From contig JAKFUV010000002.1 of NCBI GenBank assembly GCA_021732485.1, forward strand, positions 1 through 64,000: DNA of 64,000 bases, written 5' to 3'. The notes below the pieces were generated by a model that was not told where the DNA came from, did not search any database, and saw only the letters and a program-made list of their open reading frames with translations. Origin of the DNA: Hyphomicrobium sp. (GTDB taxonomy: Bacteria; Pseudomonadota; Alphaproteobacteria; Rhizobiales; Hyphomicrobiaceae). Positions 17,593 through 27,066 of this stretch are shown here, piece by piece (within the stretch, counting starts at the first letter, position 1; every line of letters starts with the position of its first letter). The translations under genes and the position numbers were made by a program.

Positions 17593-18804
17593 ATGGCGGT
17601 GGAGCACGACGTAGAGCGAACGGCATTTGATGGCATCATCTGCATCGGGGGCGAAGACTGGTGGTACCACAATCGCGGCCATTTCGATTTTCAGATCATG
17701 CGCCGGCTCGCGCGGTCGGTGCCGGTTCTGTTCGTCAATTCTCTGGCCGTACGCATGCCGTCGCTATCGGAGAAGGGGCAATTCGCCGGCCGTATCGGCC
17801 GCAAGCTGAAAAGCCTGTCGCGCGGCTTGGTCCACGTTGAAAACAAATTTTGGGTGATGTCGCCGTGGGCCGTGCCAGGGCCAACTGGCGAGCGGCTCTC
17901 AGGCTGGGCGCTGGCACCGCAAATCAAACGCGCCGCAGCCCTTGCCGGAATTCGCCGCCCGCTGCTGTGGGTGCATTGCCCGGCCGGGGCGCTGCTGATC
18001 GACAAGATTTCTCACACGGCGCTAGTTTTGCAGAGGACCGACCGGTTCGAAGCTTTTCCGGAAGCCGATCCGCATGTCGTTGGCCGGCAAATTGCGCGTC
18101 TCAAATCAGCAGCCGACCTCGTCGTCTACTGCAACGCCTCGTTGATGGACGAAGAGCGCGGCGAGGTCGCTCGCCAAGTTCTCATCACGCACGGCGCTGA
18201 CCTTGACATGTTTATCCGTGCAGGCGACACCGCCCGGCCCGATCCCGCCGATGTCGGTGCTTTAAAGCATCCTCGTGTCGGCTTTATCGGCGGTATCGAT
18301 GCGCACACATTTGCGCCCGGATTGTTTATCGAAACCGCGCGCCGGTTGCCCGATGTTGCGTTCGTTTTGATCGGCGGTTGTTCGCTGCCGGACGGGTGGT
18401 GCCAGTTAGCGAACGTGACGATGGTCGGGCGCAAACCCTACGATGATGTCGCGCGCTACATGGCAGCGATGGACGTGCTCATCATGCCCTGGAATGACAG
18501 CTCTTGGATCAAAGCGTGCAATCCGATCAAGCTGAAAGAGTATCTCGCGGTTGGCCGCCCGGTGGTGACGACGGATTTTCCGGCCCTGGCGCCGTATCGC
18601 GATCTGGTTCGCGTGGCGGCGACGCCTGAACAGTTTGCAGCGGAAATTACAGCCGCTCTGGCGCAGCCGTTCGATGCGGCGATGGCGCGGCACAGGATTG
18701 CGCACGAGAGCTGGGACACGAAGGCGCGGCACCTGTATGACGAGCTTCGTGCTCTGTGCGGCGGCCAGCATTTCGACCAGCGGCTGGTGGCGTCAGCCGC
18801 GTGA
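17593..18804 (+). CDS. Glycosyltransferase family 1/4
   Basis: A 403-residue GT-B protein with GGGGAGG just before the ATG. The N-terminal domain contains GEDWWYHNRGHFDFQIMRR and LLWVHCPAGALL; the C-terminal domain has HPRVGFIGGIDAHTF, VAFVLIGGCSLPDG and ACNPIKLKEYLAVGRPVV, where KLKEYLA is the donor-nucleotide motif. These features match glycosyltransferases of exopolysaccharide clusters that begin with a WWYH segment. It is divergent from the upstream GT2 gene and converges on the polymerase gene with 8 bases between stops. Substrate unknown. Confidence 0.83.
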   Translation: MAVEHDVERTAFDGIICIGGEDWWYHNRGHFDFQIMRRLARSVPVLFVNSLAVRMPSLSEKGQFAGRIGRKLKSLSRGLVHVENKFWVMSPWAVPGPTGERLSGWALAPQIKRAAALAGIRRPLLWVHCPAGALLIDKISHTALVLQRTDRFEAFPEADPHVVGRQIARLKSAADLVVYCNASLMDEERGEVARQVLITHGADLDMFIRAGDTARPDPADVGALKHPRVGFIGGIDAHTFAPGLFIETARRLPDVAFVLIGGCSLPDGWCQLANVTMVGRKPYDDVARYMAAMDVLIMPWNDSSWIKACNPIKLKEYLAVGRPVVTTDFPALAPYRDLVRVAATPEQFAAEITAALAQPFDAAMARHRIAHESWDTKARHLYDELRALCGGQHFDQRLVASAA

Positions 18805-18812
18805 TGCGGCGA

Positions 18813-20177
18813 TCAGATCGCAAGCGGTGACGGTGCCGTCGCAGGCCTCGTCGAAATGTGCACATGGCGGGGAGTTGGCCGTCGCGATATTCGGCGAGCG
18901 CCAACCGCGCGCGACCGTTCGCCCACGCCTGTTCGCGCTGCTGCCGCCATCCGTTTTGGATCAGCCATCCATCCCGCCAAACCTATGACGAAGAAAAAGA
19001 AGGCGTAGAGCACATTCCAGAAATGAACTGTCGTGCCAACCAGCGACAGCGCGATCAACGACATGATCCAGCCACGTGCCAGATTTCGGATGCGTGGATC
19101 GGGATGGTGCAACCCCTTGGTCGCCACGGCCCGGATCATCAAGGCCAGCGCCAGCACCAGAAGTAGAAGTGCGGGGATGCCTTCACGCATCGCAATCACC
19201 AGCCAGAAGGCGTCAACCGTTGAAGATACCATCCACCACGGCCGCTCCCATTCGTCGAGGCCGATGCCGGTCCAAGGGTTCGCATAGACATTGTTCAGGC
19301 CGTTTTCCCAGATTTGAAGGCGGTAGTATCCAGTCCAGCTATCGAGTGTCATGCCGGTTGCGATGAAGTTGATCGGCGAGCGCGTCATGACAAGTGCGGC
19401 ACCGATGTAAAGACCGGTCAGCGCCGTCAACGCCATCAGCGTGCGATTGGACGTGCCGCGCGTCAGGCGTTCCCAAAGCAGCATCGTGCCTTGCAAAACC
19501 AGACACAAAATTGGTGCCGATGACAGGCCAAGAAAAGTTGCGCCACACAGCAGTGCGATGCGTGTTCGGCGCTGGTGGTTTGAGCGTGCGGCGAACCAAA
19601 ACATGCTGAGCAACGCGGCACAAAAGGTGCCGTAATGGATTGGATGATCGAAGGACCCGTAGGCGCGGGTCAACCCAAGACGCGTTTCGACAGCGGTCGG
19701 ATGGCTATAACCAGTGACGCGTTGCAGCAGGTCGTGGGTGAACGTCTGCCCGAAAAGTGTTTCCGGTAGCGCAATCAGTGCGGCGACGCCAATGGCTAAG
19801 GCCAAAGTGCGCAGCACGGCATCGAAGGTGGCAGCGTCGCGGATCCAGACGCGGGCGACGAGATAGCCGCCGAGCCCTTCGAGCGCCAGTGACCCGCCGT
19901 AGATCAACCCTTCGGAAGACCCCTGATGCGTCATGAAGACGCCGACTGTCCAAACGTTGAATGCGAGAAAGGCCATGTCGAAAGTGCGGATCTTCAAGCA
20001 TCGCTGCGTCGCGAGCTTCCACAGGGCGATCGGCACCAGAAGCGCCAGTGCGACGCGATGCGGCGGCAAACGCAGGCTGTCGAGATAAAGCGAAAACTCC
20101 GTCGGACAGAGGAAGGCAACGACCAGCAAGCTGACCGGCATCGGCGTTTTGATTTTAAGCTTCGTCATCGCAGGCAT
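18813..20177 (-). CDS. O-antigen ligase/polymerase-like membrane protein
   Basis: A 454-residue protein with about 10-12 membrane segments and a large periplasmic loop (TGYYRLQIWENGLNNVYANP then TGIGLDEWERP), the pattern of Wzy polymerases and WaaL ligases (O-antigen ligase domain). In an exopolysaccharide cluster with a flippase and Wzc-like protein it most probably polymerises repeat units on the periplasmic side. Start chosen at ATG 20177 (MPAMTKLKIK); the open frame to 20318 overlaps the preceding sugar transferase gene. The last 40 residues are basic and low-complexity. Confidence 0.78.
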   Translation of the reverse strand: MPAMTKLKIKTPMPVSLLVVAFLCPTEFSLYLDSLRLPPHRVALALLVPIALWKLATQRCLKIRTFDMAFLAFNVWTVGVFMTHQGSSEGLIYGGSLALEGLGGYLVARVWIRDAATFDAVLRTLALAIGVAALIALPETLFGQTFTHDLLQRVTGYSHPTAVETRLGLTRAYGSFDHPIHYGTFCAALLSMFWFAARSNHQRRTRIALLCGATFLGLSSAPILCLVLQGTMLLWERLTRGTSNRTLMALTALTGLYIGAALVMTRSPINFIATGMTLDSWTGYYRLQIWENGLNNVYANPWTGIGLDEWERPWWMVSSTVDAFWLVIAMREGIPALLLLVLALALMIRAVATKGLHHPDPRIRNLARGWIMSLIALSLVGTTVHFWNVLYAFFFFVIGLAGWMADPKRMAAAARTGVGERSRAVGARRISRRPTPRHVHISTRPATAPSPLAI

Positions 20178-20202
20178 CTGGTTTCCACCGCCACGTCGGG
20201 CT

Positions 20203-20802
20203 TTAGTCGGCGTTGGTTCCGGAGATGACGGCCGCAAAAGTGCGCGACAGTATTTTGATGTCGAGCCAAATCGACCACGCGCGTACGTACGCGAGGTCAG
20301 CCTTGACGCGCGCTTCAATGCTGCCCGGTTTCGCCGTGGAGCCGCGAAAGCCGCTGACCTGCGCTAAGCCTGTCATGCCGGGGCGCATCTGATGGCGATC
20401 GGGATAGAGGTGCAACAGTCGGCTGAATTCGTCGTCATGGGCGAGGGCATGAGGTCTCGGGCCAATCAGCGACATCTCTCCCCGGATGACGTTGATGAGC
20501 TGCGGTAATTCATCGAGGCTGGTGCGCCGCAAGATCCGGCCGACGCGCGTCACGCGGGGGTCTTTGACGACTGCTTGCTGGACGAGCGGACCGTTTTCCA
20601 TGACGCGCATGGTGCGGAACTTCAAAACGTTGATGGTCGACTGATAACGGCCACGGCGCTTTTGCGCGAACAATACCGGTCCAGCACTATCGAGCTTGAT
20701 GGCGATGGCGATTAACGGCCAAAGTGGAGCCGAGATGGCAAGTAGCACGCAGCCAAGAATGATATCTTCAGCACGCTTGCTGGCGCGGGCGCGGCCGTTC
20801 AA
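20203..20802 (-). CDS. Initiating sugar transferase, catalytic part (split gene, 3' part)
   Basis: This frame holds the whole bacterial sugar transferase domain of 199 residues: [19 protein letters not shown] (membrane hairpin), then [40 protein letters not shown] and SLIGPRP, all characteristic of WcaJ/ExoY/PssY-type polyisoprenyl-phosphate hexose-1-phosphate transferases. Such proteins normally carry an N-terminal CoA-binding-like and membrane part of about 280 residues, which is exactly what lies in the other frame just upstream. A run of ten A at the junction puts the two out of frame. The apparent TTG start (20802) has no ribosome site, so independent translation is doubtful; expression may depend on slippage, or the break may be a sequencing error. 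Confidence 0.88.
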   Translation of the reverse strand: MNGRARASKRAEDIILGCVLLAISAPLWPLIAIAIKLDSAGPVLFAQKRRGRYQSTINVLKFRTMRVMENGPLVQQAVVKDPRVTRVGRILRRTSLDELPQLINVIRGEMSLIGPRPHALAHDDEFSRLLHLYPDRHQMRPGMTGLAQVSGFRGSTAKPGSIEARVKADLAYVRAWSIWLDIKILSRTFAAVISGTNAD

Positions 20803-21677
20803 CGTTTTTTTTTTACGTCCAGTAGGCCGATCGGTCCGATGGACGAGACGTTGAATCCGGCATTGGTTTCGAGCAGATCGGACGCGATATGCGTGACGAC
20901 ATGCGTCGAGATCGGCAGGCTGTCGAAATGACCGACGATTGCTGCCATGCGATCGTTTGCGGACTGCGGTAGCGCAATCACGATGCGATCGACCGCACCT
21001 TCGCGGGCAGACTTGATGAGGTCGTCGAGGCGGCCATGGACGGCGAGGCCTTCCGGATTGATGCGGTCGGTTCCCATACGATCGTCGTAGAGCCCAGCAA
21101 ACGTGATTCCAAGGCGCGGCTCAGCGACAATGTCGTAAACGCGGCGGGCGATCGGCCCGGCGCCGAAGATGGCGACGCGTTCATTGAAGCGGCCGGCGGC
21201 GGCGAGACTTGCGATCAAGCTTCGGGTGGTCAAGCGCGTGATCAACATGACTAGGAAGCTCGCCGACAGCCACGCCGTGTACCAAAGCACGAGATCGACG
21301 TGCTGCAGATTGAGCGGGAGACCGATACCGAGAACGCCGATCATGCCGCAGCAGATCGCAATGAGAAGTTCAACGGGCTTGAACGGGAAAGCGTCCATCC
21401 GCGAGGTATCATACATACCGCGAAAACGCAGACACAGGTGGGCGATGAAGCCGGCCAGCATGGTCGCCTGAAGGATCGTCAGTTGATCGATGGTGAAATC
21501 GCCGATAACCGCATAGATAAGCGCCGGCAGAAGACCTCCGAGCACGACGGATAAAACGTCGCTGATGGCCACGACATCGGCCGCGACTTGGCGCGACAAC
21601 CGGCGCTGATGCTTCGATGCGTATGCACCAGGCGCAGCCAGAGTCTTGGACATCATGTCCGTGGAGGGTGCTGACAT
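20799..21677 (-). CDS. Initiating sugar transferase, N-terminal part (split gene, 5' part)
   Basis: A 292-residue product with four or five membrane segments in the first 150 residues (for example VLSVVLGGLLPALIYAVIG) and then a nucleotide-binding-like domain (RVAIFGAGPIARRVYDIVAE) that matches the central domain of WcaJ-like transferases. It stops directly after the A10 tract in VKKKR. One extra A (11), or a -1 slip, would join it to the catalytic domain at 20802 to give a protein of about 490 residues, the usual family length. On its own it lacks any catalytic motif. First enzyme of repeat-unit assembly: it would load hexose-1-phosphate on undecaprenyl phosphate. Confidence 0.85.
   Translation of the reverse strand: MSAPSTDMMSKTLAAPGAYASKHQRRLSRQVAADVVAISDVLSVVLGGLLPALIYAVIGDFTIDQLTILQATMLAGFIAHLCLRFRGMYDTSRMDAFPFKPVELLIAICCGMIGVLGIGLPLNLQHVDLVLWYTAWLSASFLVMLITRLTTRSLIASLAAAGRFNERVAIFGAGPIARRVYDIVAEPRLGITFAGLYDDRMGTDRINPEGLAVHGRLDDLIKSAREGAVDRIVIALPQSANDRMAAIVGHFDSLPISTHVVTHIASDLLETNAGFNVSSIGPIGLLDVKKKR
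20805..20814 (-). other. A10 homopolymer at the frame break (possible slippage site)
   Basis: Ten consecutive A on the coding strand (T on the plus strand) lie between GACGT and CGTTGA. In the zero frame they read Lys-Lys-Lys-Arg-stop. Runs of nine or more A are known sites for transcriptional slippage and for replication-based length change. The two halves fit one known protein family on either side, which makes this run the cause of the frame break. Confidence 0.8.
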
Positions 21678-21829
21678 TTGAAGTGTTTACCCAGGTTACG
21701 CGACGCGACGCACGAACAGATCGCCGGCCAATCACGGCCGTTCGACTGCTCTTGATGTTAAGCGAGACTTCCTAAATTTGCTTGAATGCCGACTGATTAT
21801 TGTGCCGCGCTCGCGCTGGCGCGGCAATT

Positions 21830-24112
21830 TCAGGCAGCCTCTCGCCGCCGGTATTGAGCCGCTGCCGTGCGCGGCGACCGGCCGAGAAGCGTTGCCAACG
21901 CTCCGTAGTCTTCGAGTTGATCTTCCGCGACATCATTGAGGATGACGCCGGCGATTTTGTGCTGGTTTGCACCGAGCAGGTTAAGAGCTTTTTTGGCGAT
22001 CTGCTTGGGTGTTCGCTGCCAAGTCATGACGAAGACGATCTGGTCGGCAAGGTCGGCGAGTATCCTCGCATCGATCACCGGCAGCAGAGGCGGGGCTGAG
22101 ATGATGATGGTATCAAATCTCGCCGTGAGCGACCTTAACCCGCTGGCCATGAGGCGAGAACTCAAAGCTTCAGGGATCGAAATTTGCGATGGAGCGGGCC
22201 CAGTGGCTGGCAGGAAATGCAAGCCGGTCAAGCCGTCGCGCAGGATGGCCGCTTCGAACGGTTCGCCGCTGGCCAGCTGATCGAGCAAACCGCGCTGACG
22301 ATCGGCGGCGAGTTGACGGGTCAAGGGTTGCAATCGGAGATCGCCATCGACAAGTAGGCTGCTGCCCGACGTCATCGAAATATGATGGGCCAGGTTCGAG
22401 GCGATGATGTCGGCACCTTCGCCCGGCATGCTCGACGTCACAAGAATGATGCGTGGGCCAGCGTAGTTGCGACGCTGGTCAAGCTCGCGGCGCACGTTGC
22501 GAATGGCGTCGGCATAGATGCTGGATGGCTCGGCGACGATAAGTCGAACGGCCTTGCCGGGTGCGGCTGCCGTCTCAGTGGCGGCCATCGCTGGCACGGA
22601 CGACAAGTGATCCAAGTCGAGCGTGCGGGCAATATCCTCCGAGCGGGCGATGCCCGGGGCCATGACTTCAAGCAGCAGGGCCAAGCCGATCGCGAGAATA
22701 AGTCCAGCAACGGCCGCCATGAAGGCCAATTGCTTGCATTTCGGTGCGGCGGGAAAAAGCGGCACAACGGCTTGCTCGACCATGCGCGCATCTGGAAGCT
22801 GGAAACCTTGCGTCTCCGCTGTTTGCTTGTAGCGGGCAAGGAGAGCTTCAAACAGTTGCTTGCTGGTCGCGGCTTCGCGCTGCAGATCGTTCAGGTCGAC
22901 GCCTGAATCTTTTGAAATGATTTGCTGCTCTTTGAGTTGCGACAGGCTTTGCGACAGCTGGCGCTCGCGAGCCTCGGCGACTTCAGCTTCGTTCTTTAAA
23001 TTGCTGACCAGACGATCGACCTCGCCACGAACCTGGCGTTCGGCATCGGCGACTTCGGCACGGCTCTTAATGATTTCAGGGTGGCGCGGTCCATATTTGG
23101 ATGCGAGCTCGGCCGCTCGCCGTGTCGCATTCGCGAGCTGTTCTTTCAGCAGGCGGACCGTGTGGCTTTCAAGAACTTCAACGAGGGCGTCGCCGTGATC
23201 GCCCTGCCGCGCCAGCTTTTGCGCTTGGTCGAATTTGGCTTTTGCTTCGCTGGTTGTGTTGCGGGCGTTGACGGTTTGCTCCATCAGGCGAGCCAGTTGC
23301 TTTTCAGACAGCACTTGGCCTTCCGTATCGAAGACGCCGTTCAAGGCTTTCCATTGTTCGACCTTGCGCTCGGCATCGCTGACTTTAGTGCGCATCTCGT
23401 TGAGTTTTTGCTCAAGAAGCCTCGTGGCCGATGCGGCGGCGCCGGTCTTGGATTGCAATTGTTCCGTGAGATAAACTTCCGCAACCGTATTAGCGATGTG
23501 CGCGGCCTTGATGGCATCGCTGGATGAAAACTTGATATCGATGAGCAGTGTGTTGCGTACACGGCTGATTTTCAACCGGTCAAAGACTGTTGCGGCGACC
23601 TCGTCCCGGCCAGGCTTCGACGAACCGGGGACGTCAAGGTGGATGAGATCATCGCGTTGGTCGACCGGCTGCGGCGCCGGCTCGTCGATCGGATCGGTTG
23701 GCAATGAACGGGTCGAAAGCCCGAGAAATCTCATCAACCGCGACGACAGGGCAGGCGCTGCAAACTCGGGATCGTGGCGCAGGTCAAGCGTCTCGATGAC
23801 TTTCAGGATGACAGGACGCGAACGAATGATTTCGACTTCACTCTCAATCGTCGGCTGGTCGCCCTTCAGATCCGAGACGACCGAATCGAGATTGGTGATC
23901 GATCGTTGACGGGGATCGATTTGAACAACTGCGGACGCATCGTAGCGGTTGGGGATCGCAAACAGCACCGCAGACGCCAAGATGACGGCCGTGATCGGCA
24001 GTGCCACAACGAGCTTCAAGCGTTTATGGACGGCCGAAATCGCCCGATCGAGGGTCAGCGCACCTTCGGCCTCGTCGGCCTGGTCTGGAGAATTGGCGTG
24101 ATCGCCGCGCAT
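21830..24112 (-). CDS. Wzc/ExoP-like polysaccharide co-polymerase with degenerate kinase motifs
   Basis: A 760-residue protein. A Wzz-type chain-length domain is bounded by membrane helices at 32-53 and 460-483, with a long coiled-coil periplasmic part between (about 225-430). A cytoplasmic P-loop domain follows. Its Walker A position reads TSSMPGEGADI (559-569) where active BY-kinases have GEGKS/T, so the lysine and following Ser/Thr are missing; Walker A' is LLVDGDLRL; Walker B is FDTIIISAPP, with Ser in place of the usual Asp. The C-terminus lacks a tyrosine cluster. It probably still controls chain length and export with the Wza-like protein, but is unlikely to bind ATP normally or autophosphorylate. 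It lies just upstream of the Wza and barrel genes' 3' side in the same direction. Confidence 0.87.
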   Translation of the reverse strand: MRGDHANSPDQADEAEGALTLDRAISAVHKRLKLVVALPITAVILASAVLFAIPNRYDASAVVQIDPRQRSITNLDSVVSDLKGDQPTIESEVEIIRSRPVILKVIETLDLRHDPEFAAPALSSRLMRFLGLSTRSLPTDPIDEPAPQPVDQRDDLIHLDVPGSSKPGRDEVAATVFDRLKISRVRNTLLIDIKFSSSDAIKAAHIANTVAEVYLTEQLQSKTGAAASATRLLEQKLNEMRTKVSDAERKVEQWKALNGVFDTEGQVLSEKQLARLMEQTVNARNTTSEAKAKFDQAQKLARQGDHGDALVEVLESHTVRLLKEQLANATRRAAELASKYGPRHPEIIKSRAEVADAERQVRGEVDRLVSNLKNEAEVAEARERQLSQSLSQLKEQQIISKDSGVDLNDLQREAATSKQLFEALLARYKQTAETQGFQLPDARMVEQAVVPLFPAAPKCKQLAFMAAVAGLILAIGLALLLEVMAPGIARSEDIARTLDLDHLSSVPAMAATETAAAPGKAVRLIVAEPSSIYADAIRNVRRELDQRRNYAGPRIILVTSSMPGEGADIIASNLAHHISMTSGSSLLVDGDLRLQPLTRQLAADRQRGLLDQLASGEPFEAAILRDGLTGLHFLPATGPAPSQISIPEALSSRLMASGLRSLTARFDTIIISAPPLLPVIDARILADLADQIVFVMTWQRTPKQIAKKALNLLGANQHKIAGVILNDVAEDQLEDYGALATLLGRSPRTAAAQYRRREAA

Positions 24113-24124
24113 GCACGTTTGAGC

Positions 24125-25513
24125 CTAGAAGCGAATCTTCGCGCCGACCATGAACCGATTGCGGTGCATATCGAGCGAATCATCCGATGAATCCCGAACC
24201 TGATGTTCGTACCCAAAAGTGAATAGCGCGTTCTTAGTGTAGAAATAATCAAGGCCGATGCGGGCGACGTACACGTCATCCTGGCGGCCTGTGCCGCGAA
24301 AATCGTCTTCCCGCATCTCAAGTACGCCAGACAACACGAGATCATGGCGAAGCTCGTAGTCGGCTCGAGCGCGGACGCCCGTTTGCAGAAGGCCGGTGCT
24401 GGCAATATCGAGCGCGTCGTCGATTTGGCGATAGACGGTTGCGAGAATGGTCAGCCGTTGTGTCGGCAACCATTGGACTTCGGCATTGACGAGGCTGATT
24501 GCGAGATCGGCGAGCGCGTCATCGCGATAGTCGCGGACGCCGTATCCGCCGACGAGTTGCCAGCGCAGAAGCGGGTTGGCTTCGAATGCAACGCCGGCGA
24601 CGGCTTCAAAGCCCAGCGAATCGCGATCAAGGCTCGCGTCGCTGCGATTGTCGATTTTCTGACCTCGCACTTTGCCGATGACCTCGAAGCCTGGCGAGAT
24701 GCGATAGCCGAGTTTAAGTTGCGTCGCGTAGGTATCCGTGTCGCGCTGGTCCTGATCGATCGGCGTGCCGTCGAAGGCGGTGGCATCGGAATAATCTTTG
24801 CGATCTGCGCTCGCAGACAGCGTGCCGTACAACCGTCCGACGTCACGCGTGATGCCGATGGCGGCGCGATGTTCGAACACGGCAATCGGGTCGCGGGCGG
24901 TGAGCGTGAACAGCGGATCATCGCGTTCCTCGTGCGCCAGCAGCGAACTCATGTTGAACGAGATCGTGTGGGCATGGTCGAAATGCAGGGCGCCATCGAT
25001 TTTGGCGCGATAGTTGGCGTAGTTCTGATCTTCGTTCTCAGCAAACGACACCAGCTTTCCATCGAGCGAGAAATCGAGAACATGGCGCGGAAGCTGGGAC
25101 TTGAATTGCACGCCGGCGTTGACGTCGGTGCGCACGTCCGATCGGCGGTCGCTGTCGATCGCGAAGATGTTGTCGTCATAGGTGACGGCGGCGCCGACGC
25201 TTGGAAACACCAGATAATTGCCCATGCGCAAACCGTCGGGCTGCAAAAAGGTTCGGTCCATGTTCGGCACGGGCAACGCCCCGTAGATTTGCGCATTGTC
25301 CCAAACGCGTAGCCGATCGCGGCTTGCGACTGTTGCCGTGTTGAGGCCGTCGACGCCGCGAAGATCGAGATCGTTGGAAAAAGCCCGTGTCGGTGAGCAA
25401 AGTGCCAGTATCGCAGCAAGAGCGATGGCGTTGTGCGGTTTTGATCGACGCGACCTAAGCCTCAAATCGGCGCGCTGATGAGAAGCCTTGCGGCCAACAG
25501 TACCCGGTGACAT
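24125..25513 (-). CDS. Outer-membrane beta-barrel protein of the exopolysaccharide cluster (BBP2-like)
   Basis: A 462-residue protein with a signal peptide (AIALAAILALCSPTRAFS), then a repeated pattern of amphipathic strands separated by acidic turns and a C-terminal phenylalanine (VGAKIRF). This matches putative beta-barrel porin 2 proteins that sit beside wza/wzc genes in Alphaproteobacteria. Start chosen at ATG 25513; a TTG at 25546 overlaps the upstream stop. It is 12 bases upstream of the wzc-like gene and 29 downstream of the export lipoprotein gene, so the three are probably one operon. It may help polysaccharide cross the outer membrane. Confidence 0.75.
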   Translation of the reverse strand: MSPGTVGRKASHQRADLRLRSRRSKPHNAIALAAILALCSPTRAFSNDLDLRGVDGLNTATVASRDRLRVWDNAQIYGALPVPNMDRTFLQPDGLRMGNYLVFPSVGAAVTYDDNIFAIDSDRRSDVRTDVNAGVQFKSQLPRHVLDFSLDGKLVSFAENEDQNYANYRAKIDGALHFDHAHTISFNMSSLLAHEERDDPLFTLTARDPIAVFEHRAAIGITRDVGRLYGTLSASADRKDYSDATAFDGTPIDQDQRDTDTYATQLKLGYRISPGFEVIGKVRGQKIDNRSDASLDRDSLGFEAVAGVAFEANPLLRWQLVGGYGVRDYRDDALADLAISLVNAEVQWLPTQRLTILATVYRQIDDALDIASTGLLQTGVRARADYELRHDLVLSGVLEMREDDFRGTGRQDDVYVARIGLDYFYTKNALFTFGYEHQVRDSSDDSLDMHRNRFMVGAKIRF

Positions 25514-25542
25514 TGCAGCATCCAAATCTTGGCCGAAGGGGC

Positions 25543-26142
25543 TCAAAAGAACCTTTCGGGGATTTGAATGTTGTCGCCGGGCAGGACCGGGATGTCGGCC
25601 GGCAACTGCACGGCGACTTCGTTTTTGCCGGCGCGCGACATGTACACGACGTCTTGATTGGCACGGTAGGTATAGCCACCGGCGATTGCCACGACGTCGC
25701 GCAGGCTCAAGCCGGTTTTGTAGGGAAACTCACCGCCGTTTTTCACTTCGCCATGAACGTAGATCGGCCTGTAGGTGAGCATTTCGACCGTCACCTTTGG
25801 ATTTTTCAGGTAACCGTCGGAAAGCTTGCGCGCAATCTGGTCGCGGAATTCCTGTTGCGACAAGCCTTTCGCGGGCAATTCGCCGATCAGCGGCAGCGAC
25901 GCTTGGCCAACGGCGTTGACTTCAAATTGGCCCGACAGATTGTCTTCGCCAAAGACCGTCAGCTTGAATTTGTCGCCGACGCCAAGCCGATAGACGGAGT
26001 CCTTCGACGCCATCGCGTTGCTCGTCACGAATTGGGGATTGCTCGCAAATTGCGGTTGGGCGCAGCCGCTTGCCAACATCACCGCAATGAACGCGGTGAT
26101 GGTCAAACACGACCGGCTATCGAGCAGAAAACGCAATACCAT
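25543..26142 (-). CDS. Polysaccharide export lipoprotein (Wza-like)
   Basis: A 199-residue protein starting MVLRFLLDSRS, with a lipoprotein signal peptide whose lipobox LASGC is at about residues 23-27. The poly-export domain (YRLGVGDKFKLTVFGEDNLS) and one SLBB domain (YKTGLSLRDVVAIAGGYTYR) follow. It is shorter than E. coli Wza and lacks the C-terminal outer-membrane helix domain, as do many alphaproteobacterial homologues. It would form the periplasmic/outer-membrane channel for the polysaccharide, working with the Wzc-like protein. First gene of the operon; an alternative start 8 codons upstream (26166) is open. Confidence 0.88.
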   Translation of the reverse strand: MVLRFLLDSRSCLTITAFIAVMLASGCAQPQFASNPQFVTSNAMASKDSVYRLGVGDKFKLTVFGEDNLSGQFEVNAVGQASLPLIGELPAKGLSQQEFRDQIARKLSDGYLKNPKVTVEMLTYRPIYVHGEVKNGGEFPYKTGLSLRDVVAIAGGYTYRANQDVVYMSRAGKNEVAVQLPADIPVLPGDNIQIPERFF

Positions 26143-26370
26143 GGCCCGACCAACGCTGAGGCGCACCGGGGTTCGGCACGCCTTGAACAGCCGCTGTCAT
26201 CGCAGATTTAAGTAAACTTCGATTTAAGCCTGATCGGATTGCTTCACCGGCGACTGGCGATACAAGTTGTTAACCTGTGGTCGCAAAGGCCGCCTGCACG
26301 CCATTAGCCAGCTGTTGAGGGATTGGCTGCTAAACCGGGGTGGGCATTCGAAGACGTGGGGAGAACGGCC

Positions 26371-27054
26371 GTGACACTTCAATCTGCTGAGCGCGCGGAT
26401 GACCTCAGCTTGTTCTATGCGGCCAAACCGGCCAGTTATTTTTCAAATGCGCGCGCCGATTTCGTCGACCGTCTGCCGGTCGATGCATCAGCGTCAATTC
26501 TTGAAATTGGCTGCGGAACCGGGGCGACGGGCGCCTTGGCCCTGCATGAAGGGCGCTGCGGCCGCTACGTTGGCGTTGAACTGTTCGAGACTGCGGCCGC
26601 CCAAGCCCGACGCGTTCTCAGCGAAGTCATTGTCGGAAATGTCGAGACGCTCGACTTCGATTGGCAGCCGGCGAGCTTCGACGCAGTGATTTTTTCCGAA
26701 GTCCTCGAGCACTTGATGCACCCCGGCGACGCCTTGAAGGCGATCTCTCGCTTTGTTCGTCCCGGTGGATTGCTGCTTGCAAGTTCGCCCAACATTTCGC
26801 ATTGGCGCGTTGTCCGCGAACTCATCAGCGGTCGCTTCGAACTGGCAGATCAGGGCGTCTTCGATCGAACGCATTTGCGTTGGTTCACGCCGCACTCCTT
26901 CGCTGAGTTGATCGAGGATGCCGGCTTCGTCATATCCGAAATGGGTCCGGTGACGCCGTTCAGCGAGACAACCGAATGGATTTCGCGACTGTCGGGTGGC
27001 TGCTTTGACCATTTGTTCATGACGCAGATTGCCGTGGCCGCCTACAAGCGCTAA
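26371..27054 (+). CDS. SAM-dependent methyltransferase
   Basis: A 227-residue class I methyltransferase. The SAM-binding motif ILEIGCGTGATG is at residues 43-54, the acidic strand YVGVELF follows, then FDAVIFSEVLEHL and FVRPGGLLLASSPN. GGGGAG lies 7 bases before the GTG start at 26371, which settles the start against an open frame from 26323. It lies at the edge of the exopolysaccharide cluster, divergent from the export operon, so methylation of a glycan or lipid-linked sugar is likely, but the target cannot be read from sequence. Confidence 0.82.
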   Translation: MTLQSAERADDLSLFYAAKPASYFSNARADFVDRLPVDASASILEIGCGTGATGALALHEGRCGRYVGVELFETAAAQARRVLSEVIVGNVETLDFDWQPASFDAVIFSEVLEHLMHPGDALKAISRFVRPGGLLLASSPNISHWRVVRELISGRFELADQGVFDRTHLRWFTPHSFAELIEDAGFVISEMGPVTPFSETTEWISRLSGGCFDHLFMTQIAVAAYKR

Positions 27055-27066
27055 CGACTTTCACCA

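Noticed and set aside
24344..25312. A 322-residue plus-strand frame
   Set aside because: It is antisense to the barrel protein gene of the exopolysaccharide operon; no ribosome site or motif supports it.
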